Part shown: positions 9,249-17,835 of the stretch, in pieces
Numbering within the stretch: the stretch's first letter is position 1
Layout of the letters: the number at the start of each line of letters is the position of its first letter
From: Parasalinivibrio latis
GTDB taxonomy: Bacteria; Pseudomonadota; Gammaproteobacteria; Enterobacterales; Vibrionaceae
Length of the DNA stretch: 64,000 nucleotides
NCBI RefSeq assembly: GCF_036825535.1
Contig: NZ_CP098813.1
Span: 310,001-374,000 of the forward strand
Reading direction: 5' to 3'
Made by a program: the position numbers and the translations under genes
Notes under the pieces: generated by a model
Told to the model about the DNA's origin: nothing
Databases searched by the model: none
The model's input: only the letters and a program-made list of their open reading frames with translations

Positions 9249-9267
9249 TTTAACGGAATAAAGTAGT

Positions 9268-9840
9268 ATGCAGTGTGTATTATTATTGAAACGGATTCTT
9301 ATAATTGGAATTTTATCATTATTCTTAACTCCTAATTCAGCACTATCTAATGAAATAGAAGAACCAAAAGAATATAGACAAAATAATTACAGGGCTGCAG
9401 TTCCTGGGAAAGTAACTGGTGCAGGTGTTATTGAAACACCTCAGGAACTTGAAACATTTATTAAACAATATAATCCAGTTTTGCTCGATGTCTACCCTGC
9501 GGCAAGAAAACCCGATAACCTCGCAGACACTGAGTTGTGGATTGAGCCAACCCGAAGCACCTTGCCTGGTGCAGTCTGGCTTGCCAATGTCGGTCTAGGC
9601 ACGTTGACACTTCCCCTTGAGGAACATTTCCGCAAGACACTCGGGACACTTACAGGAAATAACCCCGGTTACCCGGTTGTCATTTTTTGTGAGCCTTCCT
9701 GCTGGCATTCCTGGAATGCAACCAAACGTGCAGTTGCAGAGGGCTACACCCAAATCTACTGGTACCGGGCTGGCGTTAAGGGATGGGAAGAGACAGGTTT
9801 GCCATTGGTCCCCCTTCACCCCATGAGGCCGGCACCATGA
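9268..9840 (+). CDS. PQQ-dependent catabolism-associated CXXXCW rhodanese-like protein
   Basis: A 190-residue exported protein with a hydrophobic signal segment (residues 7-28) and a rhodanese-like fold carrying Cys141-x3-Cys145-Trp146 followed by 'HSWNATKRAV'. This matches the family found beside PQQ alcohol dehydrogenases (named for its CXXCW motif). Its chemistry is unproven; redox or sulfur handling for the periplasmic quinoprotein is assumed. It is the first gene of the rightward run and overlaps the next start by ATGA, so the two are translationally coupled. Confidence 0.82.
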   Translation: MQCVLLLKRILIIGILSLFLTPNSALSNEIEEPKEYRQNNYRAAVPGKVTGAGVIETPQELETFIKQYNPVLLDVYPAARKPDNLADTELWIEPTRSTLPGAVWLANVGLGTLTLPLEEHFRKTLGTLTGNNPGYPVVIFCEPSCWHSWNATKRAVAEGYTQIYWYRAGVKGWEETGLPLVPLHPMRPAP

Positions 9841-10766
9841 ATCGCCTGCTGACACTATGTTCGTTTTGGGTTGCAGTGACTTTCCAGCCTGCCATTGCCG
9901 GGCGCATTCCATCCTCACTGGAATTTGATCAGATAGCACAAGGCGTCTATGTCTACACCGGGAAAATTGATGATGTGTTCTCGTCCCCGTATGGCTTGGT
10001 TTCAAATTCCACATTTGTCGTAGGGGAAAAATCAGTCGCCGTTATCGACACCGGCACCAGCCTCCGGCAAGGGAAACTCATCCGAAAAGCGATACGGATG
10101 GTCACAGATCTTCCGATCAGTCATGTCATCAGCACCCATGTCCACCTTGATCATATCTTTGGTAACAGAGCATTCCTGGATGACCACCCGGACTTTGTCG
10201 CGCACCATAAAATACTTTCCGACCTCCGCGCCAAGGCTCCGTATTACCAGGACAGGCTGGCCGATCAGCCACAAAGCACCTGGTATGAAGGGACGGGGCC
10301 CGTACAACCAACGATGTTGATCGACAAAGTCACCGAAATTGATTTGGGCGGCAGGGTATTGTTACTGGAGCCACATGGCCGGGCCCATACCCTGCATGAC
10401 CTGACAGTCTATGACCAGAATACCCGTACCTTGATTGCGGGTGATCTGGTATTTGAAGATCACTGCCCCTCAATTGACGGCAGCATTACAGGATGGATAA
10501 CTGTCCTTGAGGGACTTCGTACCCTGCCCTTTTCCAAATTGGTTCCAGGGCATGGCAAGGTAATGACCGGCACCGAACCGATAGAAAAACAAATCACTTA
10601 CCTTTCCGCCCTTACTGAAGCCGTGCGCCAGGCCGTTGCAAAACAGGTGGATATATACACTGCAAGCACCACGTTGCTGCAAGACCACCGCGATAATTGG
10701 AAACTGTTTGATGTGTTCCATGCCCGAAATGTTATCCAGGCCTATAAGGAATTGGAGTGGGAATAG
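9837..10766 (+). CDS. Quinoprotein relay system zinc metallohydrolase (type 2-like)
   Basis: A 309-residue periplasmic metallo-beta-lactamase-fold protein with a short signal peptide (residues 1-22). Zinc motif HVHLDH at 101-106, then the later His ('GRAHTLHD'), Asp ('AGDLVFEDH') and His ('VPGHGKV') ligands. It belongs with the SoxH-like hydrolases that accompany PQQ dehydrogenases. The ATG at 9837 overlaps the previous stop (ATGA), which favours it over the upstream in-frame start at 9783. The substrate in the family is not established. Confidence 0.85.
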   Translation: MNRLLTLCSFWVAVTFQPAIAGRIPSSLEFDQIAQGVYVYTGKIDDVFSSPYGLVSNSTFVVGEKSVAVIDTGTSLRQGKLIRKAIRMVTDLPISHVISTHVHLDHIFGNRAFLDDHPDFVAHHKILSDLRAKAPYYQDRLADQPQSTWYEGTGPVQPTMLIDKVTEIDLGGRVLLLEPHGRAHTLHDLTVYDQNTRTLIAGDLVFEDHCPSIDGSITGWITVLEGLRTLPFSKLVPGHGKVMTGTEPIEKQITYLSALTEAVRQAVAKQVDIYTASTTLLQDHRDNWKLFDVFHARNVIQAYKELEWE

Positions 10767-10814
10767 GGTTATCTCTCCCTCCATTGACGTGACCAAGCAC
10801 CCTAAGGAGTAGGT

Positions 10815-11612
10815 ATGAAATTTATCACTCACCCGTTGGCGGTATTACTGCTGTTTTTGCTACCGGCCGGTATTACGACAGCCGCCTCGCCGTCCGCAGA
10901 GAAAAGTGTTAACTGGCCGGGAATCAAGAACATGTTGTTCCCGATGGACCCGGAAATCATTGAAGACAACTTGATTACACTCGTCACGCCCCCCCGGGCT
11001 GAAGACGCCGCCCTGGTGCCGGTTACAATCCGTTTCAGCCGCAACCAGGCAGACCCGGCATTTATCCGAAAGATCCATCTGGTTGTAGACAACAACCCTT
11101 CGCCGGTTGTCGGTACGTTTACCATGACCAGGGAAAATGGTATTGCCGATATTTCTACCCGTATCCGCGTTAATGCATACAGTCATGTTCGCGCAATCGC
11201 TGAAACAGCTGATGGGACATTGCACATGACCACGAATTATGTGAAAGCTTCAGGTGGTTGCTCTGCTCCGGCTGGTGCTGATGATGAACTGGCTAAAAAG
11301 CGAATGGGGAAAATGAAACTTCGGAGCCAGTTTGAAAACGATATCCGGTCTCTGCAACTTCTGGTCAGCCACCCCAATTACAGTGGCCTGCAAATAGACC
11401 AGATTACCCGGCTTTGGATCCCGTCTGACTATGTCAATCAGGTAAATGTCACCATGAACAGCCAACAGGTTATGTCCTTTACCGGTGGTATCTCAATCAG
11501 TGAAAACCCTTCATTCACCTTCCATTTGGATCCCAGCCAAAAAGGCGAACTCAAGGCAGAAGTGAAGGATTCAAGCGGTCGTGCTTTTGCCCAGAGTTGG
11601 GCGGTTCAATAG
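10815..11612 (+). CDS. Quinoprotein dehydrogenase-associated SoxYZ-like carrier
   Basis: A 265-residue exported fusion: signal peptide (1-24), a SoxY-like half ending in a GGC motif (Cys149 in 'KASGGCSAP'), then a SoxZ-like half ('MKLRSQFEND' to the C-terminus). In SoxYZ the equivalent Cys carries sulfur intermediates on a swinging arm. Here it sits in a XoxF locus beside the CXXXCW and zinc hydrolase proteins, the set called the quinoprotein relay system. The role is inferred. AAGGAG precedes the ATG. It begins 48 bases after the metallohydrolase stop, so it is probably in the same operon. Confidence 0.85.
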   Translation: MKFITHPLAVLLLFLLPAGITTAASPSAEKSVNWPGIKNMLFPMDPEIIEDNLITLVTPPRAEDAALVPVTIRFSRNQADPAFIRKIHLVVDNNPSPVVGTFTMTRENGIADISTRIRVNAYSHVRAIAETADGTLHMTTNYVKASGGCSAPAGADDELAKKRMGKMKLRSQFENDIRSLQLLVSHPNYSGLQIDQITRLWIPSDYVNQVNVTMNSQQVMSFTGGISISENPSFTFHLDPSQKGELKAEVKDSSGRAFAQSWAVQ

Positions 11613-12056
11613 CCCGTTATCACCAGTCAAAATACCTGCCCCAATTGACCACCAGGTACCGAATTCAGCAATGATAAAACCAACGGGCACAACACCGGTT
11701 AAGGTGTCCTGAGGTCATTGGGGTTTTACTTTATATCGCACATTTTCCCAGCCATAAATCCACCTTGCCTCATCCAAACACGGCCATTCCCTTTGCATAT
11801 TCCAGGATATTTCCATGGCTTGATTCAGGATTCTTTCCCCGGTCCCTCACGAGCAAAAACCCAAGAAAAATAGTTAACCATCATGCGTTTAACATATTTT
11901 TAACGATTATTGCCTGCCCGCAAAAGTGTTGTAATTCCACACTCTTAGCTAACTGCAATAGACTCAAAAAACTAAAGGGAATTTAGGCCGTCCTTCCCAT
12001 CCCAGAATTTGGGCGGAAATAACAATAAACAGCATCAGGATTTTCGGGAAAACGAT
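11613..12056. other. Intergenic region ahead of the fghA-xoxF run
   Basis: 444 bases without a convincing gene. A weak hairpin (ACACC ggttaa GGTGT near 11691-11706) follows the SoxYZ-like gene but has no T run. The remainder is AT-rich close to 11870-11985 and probably holds the promoter for the S-formylglutathione hydrolase and XoxF genes. A 73-codon frame at 11765-11986 has no ribosome binding site or recognisable product. Confidence 0.4.
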
Positions 12057-12911
12057 ATGGTCAAAACCGATAACATTGCTCTAGTTTCTGAAAGCCGCTG
12101 CTTTAACGGTTGGTTGAAGCGGTATAGCCATTCGTCCCTGGTTAACCACTGTACGATGCATTTCAGTGTCTATTTGCCTGACAGTGCAGAGTTCCGTGAA
12201 CTGCCCGTCCTATACTGGCTCTCCGGTCTAACCTGCACTGATGAGAACTTCATGCAGAAGGCAGGTGCACTTCGGATTGCATCCCAGTTGGGCATTATTT
12301 TGGTCGCCCCAGATACCAGCCCTCGTGGCACTGACCTGCCCGGAGAGCATGACCACTGGGATTTCGGCTCCGGTGCGGGTTTTTATATCAACGCCACAAG
12401 GGCCCCATGGCGCAAACACTACAACATGTATGACTATGTGGTTGAGGAATTGCCTTCAATCATTTCGTCCCGTTTTCCCTTGAACGGTAAACAGTCAATT
12501 TCCGGCCACTCAATGGGCGGGCATGGTGCATTGATATGTGCCCTCCGGAATCCCGGTAAATATGCGTCAGTTTCCGCTTTTTCACCTATATGCTCACCCA
12601 GTACCTGTCCTTGGGGAATCAAAGCGTTTAACCACTACTTTGGCCCAGAACAGGAAAGGTGGGCTGACTGGGATGCCGCACAGCTTATTTCTGGCGCTAC
12701 CGAAAAACTGCCAATTTTTATCGACCAGGGAACGGAAGACGAATTCCTGGCTGAACAATTACACCCGGAAAAACTCGAAGCGGCCTGTAAAGCACACAAT
12801 CATCCTTTGACCCTAAGGATGCAGGCCAATTTTGACCACAGCTATTTTTTCATCAGCAGCTTCATAGAAGATCACTTGCACCACCATCTCTACGCGATGG
12901 AGCACAGCTAG
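12057..12911 (+). CDS. fghA: S-formylglutathione hydrolase
   Basis: A 284-residue esterase-D-type alpha/beta hydrolase, the usual family length. It hydrolyses S-formylglutathione to formate and glutathione in formaldehyde detoxification. Visible are the conserved 'WLSGLTCTDENF' segment, the nucleophile Ser152 in GHSMGGHG, the Asp in 'DQGTEDEFL' and the His in 'FDHSYFFI'. The ATG at 12057 has GGGAA upstream; a TTG 16 codons earlier is less likely. It lies immediately before xoxF, which makes formaldehyde or formate from methanol. The partner glutathione-dependent formaldehyde dehydrogenase is not in the window. Confidence 0.92.
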   Translation: MVKTDNIALVSESRCFNGWLKRYSHSSLVNHCTMHFSVYLPDSAEFRELPVLYWLSGLTCTDENFMQKAGALRIASQLGIILVAPDTSPRGTDLPGEHDHWDFGSGAGFYINATRAPWRKHYNMYDYVVEELPSIISSRFPLNGKQSISGHSMGGHGALICALRNPGKYASVSAFSPICSPSTCPWGIKAFNHYFGPEQERWADWDAAQLISGATEKLPIFIDQGTEDEFLAEQLHPEKLEAACKAHNHPLTLRMQANFDHSYFFISSFIEDHLHHHLYAMEHS

Positions 12912-12968
12912 TTGCTGAGGAAAACGGCACTCGTGCCAAGTGACGTGAACCCCATGGAGGAAAAGTAC

Positions 12969-14777
12969 ATGAAAGCTAGAATAAGGATGTCAGGCCGCTT
13001 GCTTGCTGCCGCGGTTGCATCTCTGGCCCTGTTGCTACCCACAACAGGGTCAGCCAACAGTGAGCTGGAAAAGCTCCAAAATGACCCCAACCAGTGGGTA
13101 ATGTGGGGCGGTGACTATGCGGGTACCCGCTACAGTGAACTCGACCAGATTAATGCTGATAACGTTAAAAACCTGCAGGTTGCCTGGACCTTCTCGACCG
13201 GTGTACTCCGCGGTCACGAGGGTGGTCCTTTGGTTCTGGGCGACACCATGTATATTCACACCCCATTCCCTAACAAGGTATTTGCTCTGGACCTCAATCA
13301 CCAGGCTATAAAGTGGGCGTATGAACCCAAGCAGGATCCCAGCGTTATCCCGGTAATGTGTTGTGACACCGTAAACCGTGGCCTTGCTTACGCTGACGGA
13401 AAAATCTTCCTTCAGCAGGCCGATACTACCCTCGTCGCCCTCGATCAGAAGACAGGTGAAGTTGTTTGGAAAGTGGTTAACGGTGACCCGAAAGTGGGCG
13501 CGACCAACACCAACGCACCTTTGGTTGTAAAAGACAAAATCATCACTGGTATTTCAGGGGGTGAATTTGGTGTACGCGGTTACGTAACCGCATACAACAT
13601 CAAAGACGGCAGTGTTGCCTGGCGCGCATACAGCACCGGCCCTGATGACGAGATGCTGGTGGATCCGGAAAAAACCACCCACCTGGGTAAACCTATTGGC
13701 AACAATTCCAGCCTCGACAGCTGGAAAGGTGACCAATGGAAAATTGGTGGTGGTACTACCTGGGGCTGGTTCAGCTATGACCCTGAGTTGAACCTGGTTT
13801 ACTACGGAACAGGTAACCCAAGTACCTGGAACCCATCTCAACGTCCGGGTGACAACCGTTATTCCATGACCATTATGGCCCGTGATGCGGATACTGGTAT
13901 GGCGAAGTGGCTTTACCAGATGACCCCTCATGACGAGTGGGATTATGACGGCGTCAACGAAATGATCCTGGTCGACATGAATGTGAAAGGAAAGGACCGC
14001 AAGGTGCTGGTGCACTTCGACCGTAACGGCTTCGGTTACACGCTCGACCGCGAAAACGGTGCACTCTTGGTCGCTGAAAAGTATGACCCTGCAGTTAACT
14101 GGGCAACACATGTAGATATGGAAACCGGCCGCCCTCAGGTTGTCGCCAAATATTCTACTGACCAGAATGGTGAAGACGTGAACACCGAAGGTGTCTGCCC
14201 TGCTGCATTGGGTTCGAAGGACCAGCAGCCTGCCACTTATTCACCACGGACCGGCTTGTTCTATGTGCCAACCAACCATGTGTGTATGAACTACGAACCG
14301 TTCGAAGTTGAATACACCGCAGGCCAGCCATACGTTGGTGCAACCTTGACCATGTTCCCGGCTCCCAACAGCCATGGTGGCTTGGGTAACTTCATCGCAT
14401 GGGATGCAGACAAGGGTGAAATCAAATGGTCTATCCCTGAGCCATTCTCTGTATGGAGTGGTGCCCTGGCAACAGCCGGTGGTGTTGTCTTCTACGGTAC
14501 GCTTGAGGGTTACCTCAAGGCAGTTGACGAGAAAACAGGTAAAGAGCTTTACCGCTTCAAGACCCCTTCCGGCATCATCGGTAACGTCAACACCTACACC
14601 TTCAACGGTAAGCAATACGTTGCTGTTCTGAGTGGTGTCGGCGGTTGGGCAGGTATCGGAATGGCCGCAGGTCTCGAAGGTGATACAGATGGTTTGGGGG
14701 CTGTGGGTGCATACCGCAACCTCTCTGACCATACTCAGTTAGGTGGTGTACTAACCGTATTTGCTTTACCTAACTAA
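12969..14777 (+). CDS. xoxF: PQQ-dependent methanol dehydrogenase, lanthanide type (XoxF)
   Basis: A 602-residue periplasmic eight-bladed quinoprotein that oxidises methanol and passes electrons to a periplasmic carrier. Signal peptide residues 1-31. The vicinal disulfide Cys131-Cys132 stacks on PQQ. The active-site segment 'HDEWDYDGVNE' has the catalytic Asp325 plus the extra Asp327 that in XoxF enzymes binds a lanthanide; calcium MxaF enzymes have Ala there. 'GNPSTWNP.QRPGDN' is also typical of XoxF. The ATG at 12969 has GGAGG 8 bases upstream and starts the signal peptide; the frame extends upstream to 12912 without a signal. No MxaI-type small subunit is nearby. A GC-rich hairpin follows the stop. 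Confidence 0.93.
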   Translation: MKARIRMSGRLLAAAVASLALLLPTTGSANSELEKLQNDPNQWVMWGGDYAGTRYSELDQINADNVKNLQVAWTFSTGVLRGHEGGPLVLGDTMYIHTPFPNKVFALDLNHQAIKWAYEPKQDPSVIPVMCCDTVNRGLAYADGKIFLQQADTTLVALDQKTGEVVWKVVNGDPKVGATNTNAPLVVKDKIITGISGGEFGVRGYVTAYNIKDGSVAWRAYSTGPDDEMLVDPEKTTHLGKPIGNNSSLDSWKGDQWKIGGGTTWGWFSYDPELNLVYYGTGNPSTWNPSQRPGDNRYSMTIMARDADTGMAKWLYQMTPHDEWDYDGVNEMILVDMNVKGKDRKVLVHFDRNGFGYTLDRENGALLVAEKYDPAVNWATHVDMETGRPQVVAKYSTDQNGEDVNTEGVCPAALGSKDQQPATYSPRTGLFYVPTNHVCMNYEPFEVEYTAGQPYVGATLTMFPAPNSHGGLGNFIAWDADKGEIKWSIPEPFSVWSGALATAGGVVFYGTLEGYLKAVDEKTGKELYRFKTPSGIIGNVNTYTFNGKQYVAVLSGVGGWAGIGMAAGLEGDTDGLGAVGAYRNLSDHTQLGGVLTVFALPN

Positions 14778-14801
14778 GAAAAATAACAACACAACAGGAA
14801 A

Positions 14802-14823
14802 GGGCCGGATTTCTATCCGGCCC
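14802..14823 (+). other. Hairpin between xoxF and the cupredoxin gene
   Basis: GGGCCGGAT / ATCCGGCCC, a 9-bp stem with a 4-base loop and no T run after it. It may stabilise the xoxF message or partly attenuate transcription into the downstream genes. Confidence 0.6.
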
Positions 14824-14872
14824 GACCCGCCTTAGGGACAATTTGGTTCAATAGTGAGAAAAGGAGTTTCAT

Positions 14873-15322
14873 ATGACCAAACAGTGTTTATGGATGCTAC
14901 CGCTTATCTGGGCAATATCTGCAGCCAGCCTGGCAAAAGAACATGAAGTACGGGCGGTCGGGGTTAAATTCGATCCCGCAATTATATTTATTGAACCCGG
15001 AGACACTATCTCCTGGACCAATATGCCCGCCCACCTGGTAGAAACCATTGACGCTATGTCTCCTGAAGAGTTCGAAAAAATCCTGTCCGAGCTTGGCATT
15101 GATTTCTCCCATACCTTCAATGAAGAGGGCATCATCGTCTATAAATGTACTCCGCACTGGGGAGCTCGCATGGGTGGGATAATTATGGTGGGAAAACCTG
15201 ACAATATTCAGGAAACCATCGACCAGTACTATGAAGAAATAAAGACCGATCGCTCCTTGCTGCCGGCTAAAGGCTTACTGAAAAAATTCAAGAAAAAGCT
15301 AAAAGCTGAAGGCATTGAATAG
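14873..15322 (+). CDS. Pseudoazurin-like blue copper protein
   Basis: A 149-residue exported cupredoxin (signal peptide 1-20). The type 1 copper ligands are complete: His54 in 'MPAHLVET' and Cys92, His95, Met100 in 'YKCTPHWGARMGG', as in pseudoazurin. It has a Lys-rich C-terminal extension (about residues 124-149). It directly follows xoxF behind AAAAGGAG. XoxF normally reduces a dedicated cytochrome c (XoxG), but no CXXCH protein is encoded in this locus, so this copper protein is a good candidate for the electron acceptor. That function is inference. Confidence 0.88.
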   Translation: MTKQCLWMLPLIWAISAASLAKEHEVRAVGVKFDPAIIFIEPGDTISWTNMPAHLVETIDAMSPEEFEKILSELGIDFSHTFNEEGIIVYKCTPHWGARMGGIIMVGKPDNIQETIDQYYEEIKTDRSLLPAKGLLKKFKKKLKAEGIE

Positions 15323-15355
15323 CCGTCTTCCCTTCCACAGCAAAAGGACGTGCGA

Positions 15356-15733
15356 ATGAAGCATTGGATCTGGATGGCGACCTTGTTTGTTGCCTCATTT
15401 AACGCTAACAGCGCAGAAAAAAATGATTACCCCACACTGGAACGTGTTCGCTTTGTATTTGAATGCATGGAACTTCATGGCGGTCAGACTTACGAAAACC
15501 TTTACAGCTGTAGCTGTATGATCGACCAATTGGCACTTTACCTGACTATTGACGAGTATGTTCAATACGACGCCTATGAGCGGATGAGAAGCATGATGGG
15601 TGAAAGAGGTGGATATTTCCGTTCCTCTGACGCCAGCCTGGATATTCGCAAGGAATTTCGCAGTGCCAAGCTGGATGCAGAGCGACAATGTTTCAGCGAT
15701 GAGCGGATCCCTAAACGTAAAGTACCTCATTAG
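15356..15733 (+). CDS. Exported Cys-containing protein of unknown function
   Basis: A 125-residue protein with a signal peptide ending near 'NANSA'. The mature part has four or five Cys ('FECMELHG', 'YSCSCMIDQ', 'RQCFSDE') but no CXXCH, so it is not a c-type cytochrome. The C-terminus is basic. I do not recognise the family. The ATG at 15356 is preferred to the GTG at 15350 since AAAAGGA then lies 8 bases upstream. Its place between the blue copper protein and the XoxJ-like gene suggests a role in methanol dehydrogenase maturation or electron transfer. Confidence 0.7.
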   Translation: MKHWIWMATLFVASFNANSAEKNDYPTLERVRFVFECMELHGGQTYENLYSCSCMIDQLALYLTIDEYVQYDAYERMRSMMGERGGYFRSSDASLDIRKEFRSAKLDAERQCFSDERIPKRKVPH

Positions 15734-15743
15734 GGAGGTACCA

Positions 15744-16634
15744 ATGAAAAGTACTCACTTACTCTCCCTTGGCACCGCAGTCCTTTTGGGTTTGGTGCTT
15801 ACGGCGGCATCTACTGTTGCACTTTCAGCTCGTGCCGCCAACTTTCCTTTTCCTGGCACTCCACCGACAGAGGTTCTGCGGGTTTGTGCTGACCCTAATA
15901 ACCTGCCATTTTCCAACAAGGCACAGGAAGGCTTTGAAAACAAAATTGCCCAAATGGTGGCGGACTTTTTTGAGGTAAAGCTCGAATTTGTCTGGCTGCC
16001 ACAACGAATGGGGTTTGTACGGAATACGTTAAAGAAATGGTTGCCTGAAGAAAACCGGTTCGCCTGTGACATCATAATGGGTGTCCCGGCAGAGTTTGAT
16101 CAGGCTGTCGCCTCCAGGCCGTATTACAAATCTGCCTACTCCTTGGTTGCCAGCCAGAACAGCGTACTCAAAGGGATCTCAACCATTGATGACGTCGCAG
16201 CTATGCCCGACCGGGACAAAGTCACTTTGAAGCTAGCCGGGTTCTCCCCTTCCCCTACTGTTACCTGGCTTCAAATGCACAACCTCTTTTTCGAAACTCA
16301 GTTTTTCCGGACCATGAGCGGAGATCCGGAAGTCTATCCCGGAAGAATAGTTGAACGAGTCGCGGAAGGTGAATTCGATGGGGTAATGATATGGGGGCCA
16401 ATTGCCGGGTATTTTTCAAGAACCAATCCGGCTTTAAAAGTCCTCCCCTTGAAAAACGGCCCCCATGGCCGGGTGACGTTTTCCATTTCCATGGCAGTTC
16501 GTTATGGCGAACAGTCTTTTGGGTATGCTGTAGAGCACGCACTTAAAGTAAATTATGACAAGGTACGCGACATATTGAACGAGTACGGCGTACCACAATT
16601 GGACAGCCAGGAAATCTATGAGCGACTAAGATAG
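15744..16634 (+). CDS. xoxJ: XoxJ/MoxJ-like periplasmic binding protein of the quinoprotein locus
   Basis: A 296-residue exported protein (signal peptide residues 1-32) with a periplasmic binding fold. 'LRVCADPNNLPFSNKAQEGFENKIA' is the typical opening of the quinoprotein dehydrogenase-associated binding proteins; XoxJ is thought to help activate or load XoxF. GGGAGG lies just before the ATG at 15744, which overrules the longer in-frame start at 15600 inside the previous gene. No ABC permease or ATPase is linked, so it is not a classical transporter subunit. Confidence 0.87.
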   Translation: MKSTHLLSLGTAVLLGLVLTAASTVALSARAANFPFPGTPPTEVLRVCADPNNLPFSNKAQEGFENKIAQMVADFFEVKLEFVWLPQRMGFVRNTLKKWLPEENRFACDIIMGVPAEFDQAVASRPYYKSAYSLVASQNSVLKGISTIDDVAAMPDRDKVTLKLAGFSPSPTVTWLQMHNLFFETQFFRTMSGDPEVYPGRIVERVAEGEFDGVMIWGPIAGYFSRTNPALKVLPLKNGPHGRVTFSISMAVRYGEQSFGYAVEHALKVNYDKVRDILNEYGVPQLDSQEIYERLR

Positions 16635-16724
16635 TTTTATCTGTGCTCATCACTGTTAAATTTACAAAAACCTGAGGACATATGACTCCGGCATGGTATT
16701 ACACTGTGCCGATGGAGACCCGCT

Positions 16725-17237
16725 ATGAAAATCCCTCTTATACTCTTCACCTGCGTCATGGCGTTGTTTACCTTTCCGGCTTCCGGAACCATTGCCGTGC
16801 TACAATTTGAGCTTGATGATCTGACCCAACTTCCACGCACTCCAGAAGAAATAGCCCGTACGGCTTCCGTCCAGCCATTGCTTGCCGAAGCACTCAGCTC
16901 AACCCATGGTCACACACTGAACCCCGTATCGCCAAAACAGCAGGCTGACGCGGATCTCGGCTTTGGCTACCTGTTTACCCAGACCGGGGCAGCCGTGGAG
17001 TTAGGAAAAAGTGTCGACGCAGATTGGATAATCGTCGGTCGGTTACTGAAACCCAGCTTTCTGTATGCTTACCTGCAAGCGCATGTTGTGAACGTTAAAA
17101 CAGGTTGGCAGGCCCCAGAGTTGGCGGTAGAAATTAAAGGTGGTGGGAGTTCGCTCACCCGCCGCGGTGCTGAAGCCCTGGCTGAGCAAATCAATACCGT
17201 TATTAAACAGTGGGAACAGAAACAGTCTGACATCTAG
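16725..17237 (+). CDS. DUF2380-like exported protein
   Basis: A 170-residue protein with a signal peptide (residues 1-21) and the 'IAVLQFELDDLT' opening seen in small exported DUF2380-type proteins that occur beside PQQ dehydrogenase genes. Later segments 'DADWIIVGRLLKPSFLYAYLQAHVVNVKTG' resemble a TolB N-terminal-like fold. Function unknown. It is the last gene of the XoxF run, and a bidirectional terminator follows. Confidence 0.7.
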   Translation: MKIPLILFTCVMALFTFPASGTIAVLQFELDDLTQLPRTPEEIARTASVQPLLAEALSSTHGHTLNPVSPKQQADADLGFGYLFTQTGAAVELGKSVDADWIIVGRLLKPSFLYAYLQAHVVNVKTGWQAPELAVEIKGGGSSLTRRGAEALAEQINTVIKQWEQKQSDI

Positions 17238-17255
17238 CTTCCCATTGCTGGCAAA

Positions 17256-17275
17256 AAAGGGGCCTCAGCCCCTTT
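17256..17275. terminator. Bidirectional terminator between convergent genes
   Basis: AAAGGGGC / GCCCCTTT, 8-bp stem with a 4-base loop, A-rich on the left (T run for minus-strand transcripts) and 'TTTCTGTTCTT' on the right. It separates the XoxF run from the leftward thioredoxin-like operon. Confidence 0.75.
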
Positions 17276-17297
17276 CTGTTCTTGGATATTCCCTGAA

Positions 17298-17825
17298 CTA
17301 TTCAGGCCAACCTTCAGAACCATCTTCTGCAATGTTGAGGTGATCAGTCTCATCTTCACTCATCAGCGTACCGATAACATGACCCAGAACCATGTCATCC
17401 AACGGACCCAATGCATGAAAGCGAATGTATCCGTCACGGTCTATCACAACGACTGTTGGGGTTCCCTGTAACCGGAACTCCTGCATCGTTTTGGGTACGG
17501 GATCTATACCACCCGGTTCATCAACCGCCACAGGAAAATTAATCCGGTATTCATGTAAAAAGGCGTCCAGGGATACCGGTCCCATTGCTTCATAGTGTTC
17601 AAACACTGAGTGCAGTCCGAGCACCTGAATTTCTGCTGACCCAAAATGCTGCTGAAGCTTGCGCATCTGCGGTACACCATGTGATACACAAGCGGGACAA
17701 AGCATCTGGAACACATAAAGCACCACCACTTTTCCCCTCAAATCTGCGAGTGAGAGCGGTTGTTCAACATTAAACCACTCACTGGCAGTGAGCTCCGGTG
17801 CTAACCCGTACCTTGGATAGTTCAT
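17298..17825 (-). CDS. Thioredoxin-fold (TlpA/AhpC-like) protein
   Basis: A 175-residue thioredoxin-like protein with the redox pair Cys43-Pro-Ala-Cys46 ('MLCPACVSHGVPQMRKL') and the conserved cis-Pro region 'LQGTPTVVVIDRDGYIRF'. No signal peptide is present, so it is probably cytoplasmic. The ATG at 17825 has a perfect AAAGGAGGTG upstream; longer frames run back into the preceding gene. It starts 10 bases after the stop of the exported protein upstream, forming a two-gene operon divergent from a Cys-rich MarR regulator. Confidence 0.85.
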   Translation of the reverse strand: MNYPRYGLAPELTASEWFNVEQPLSLADLRGKVVVLYVFQMLCPACVSHGVPQMRKLQQHFGSAEIQVLGLHSVFEHYEAMGPVSLDAFLHEYRINFPVAVDEPGGIDPVPKTMQEFRLQGTPTVVVIDRDGYIRFHALGPLDDMVLGHVIGTLMSEDETDHLNIAEDGSEGWPE

Positions 17826-17835
17826 CTCACCTCCT

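Noticed and set aside
11765..11986. 73-codon frame upstream of fghA
   Set aside because: No Shine-Dalgarno, no known domain; lies in what is probably the promoter region.
15356..15733. Possible XoxG cytochrome
   Set aside because: The protein has several Cys but no CXXCH haem-binding motif.
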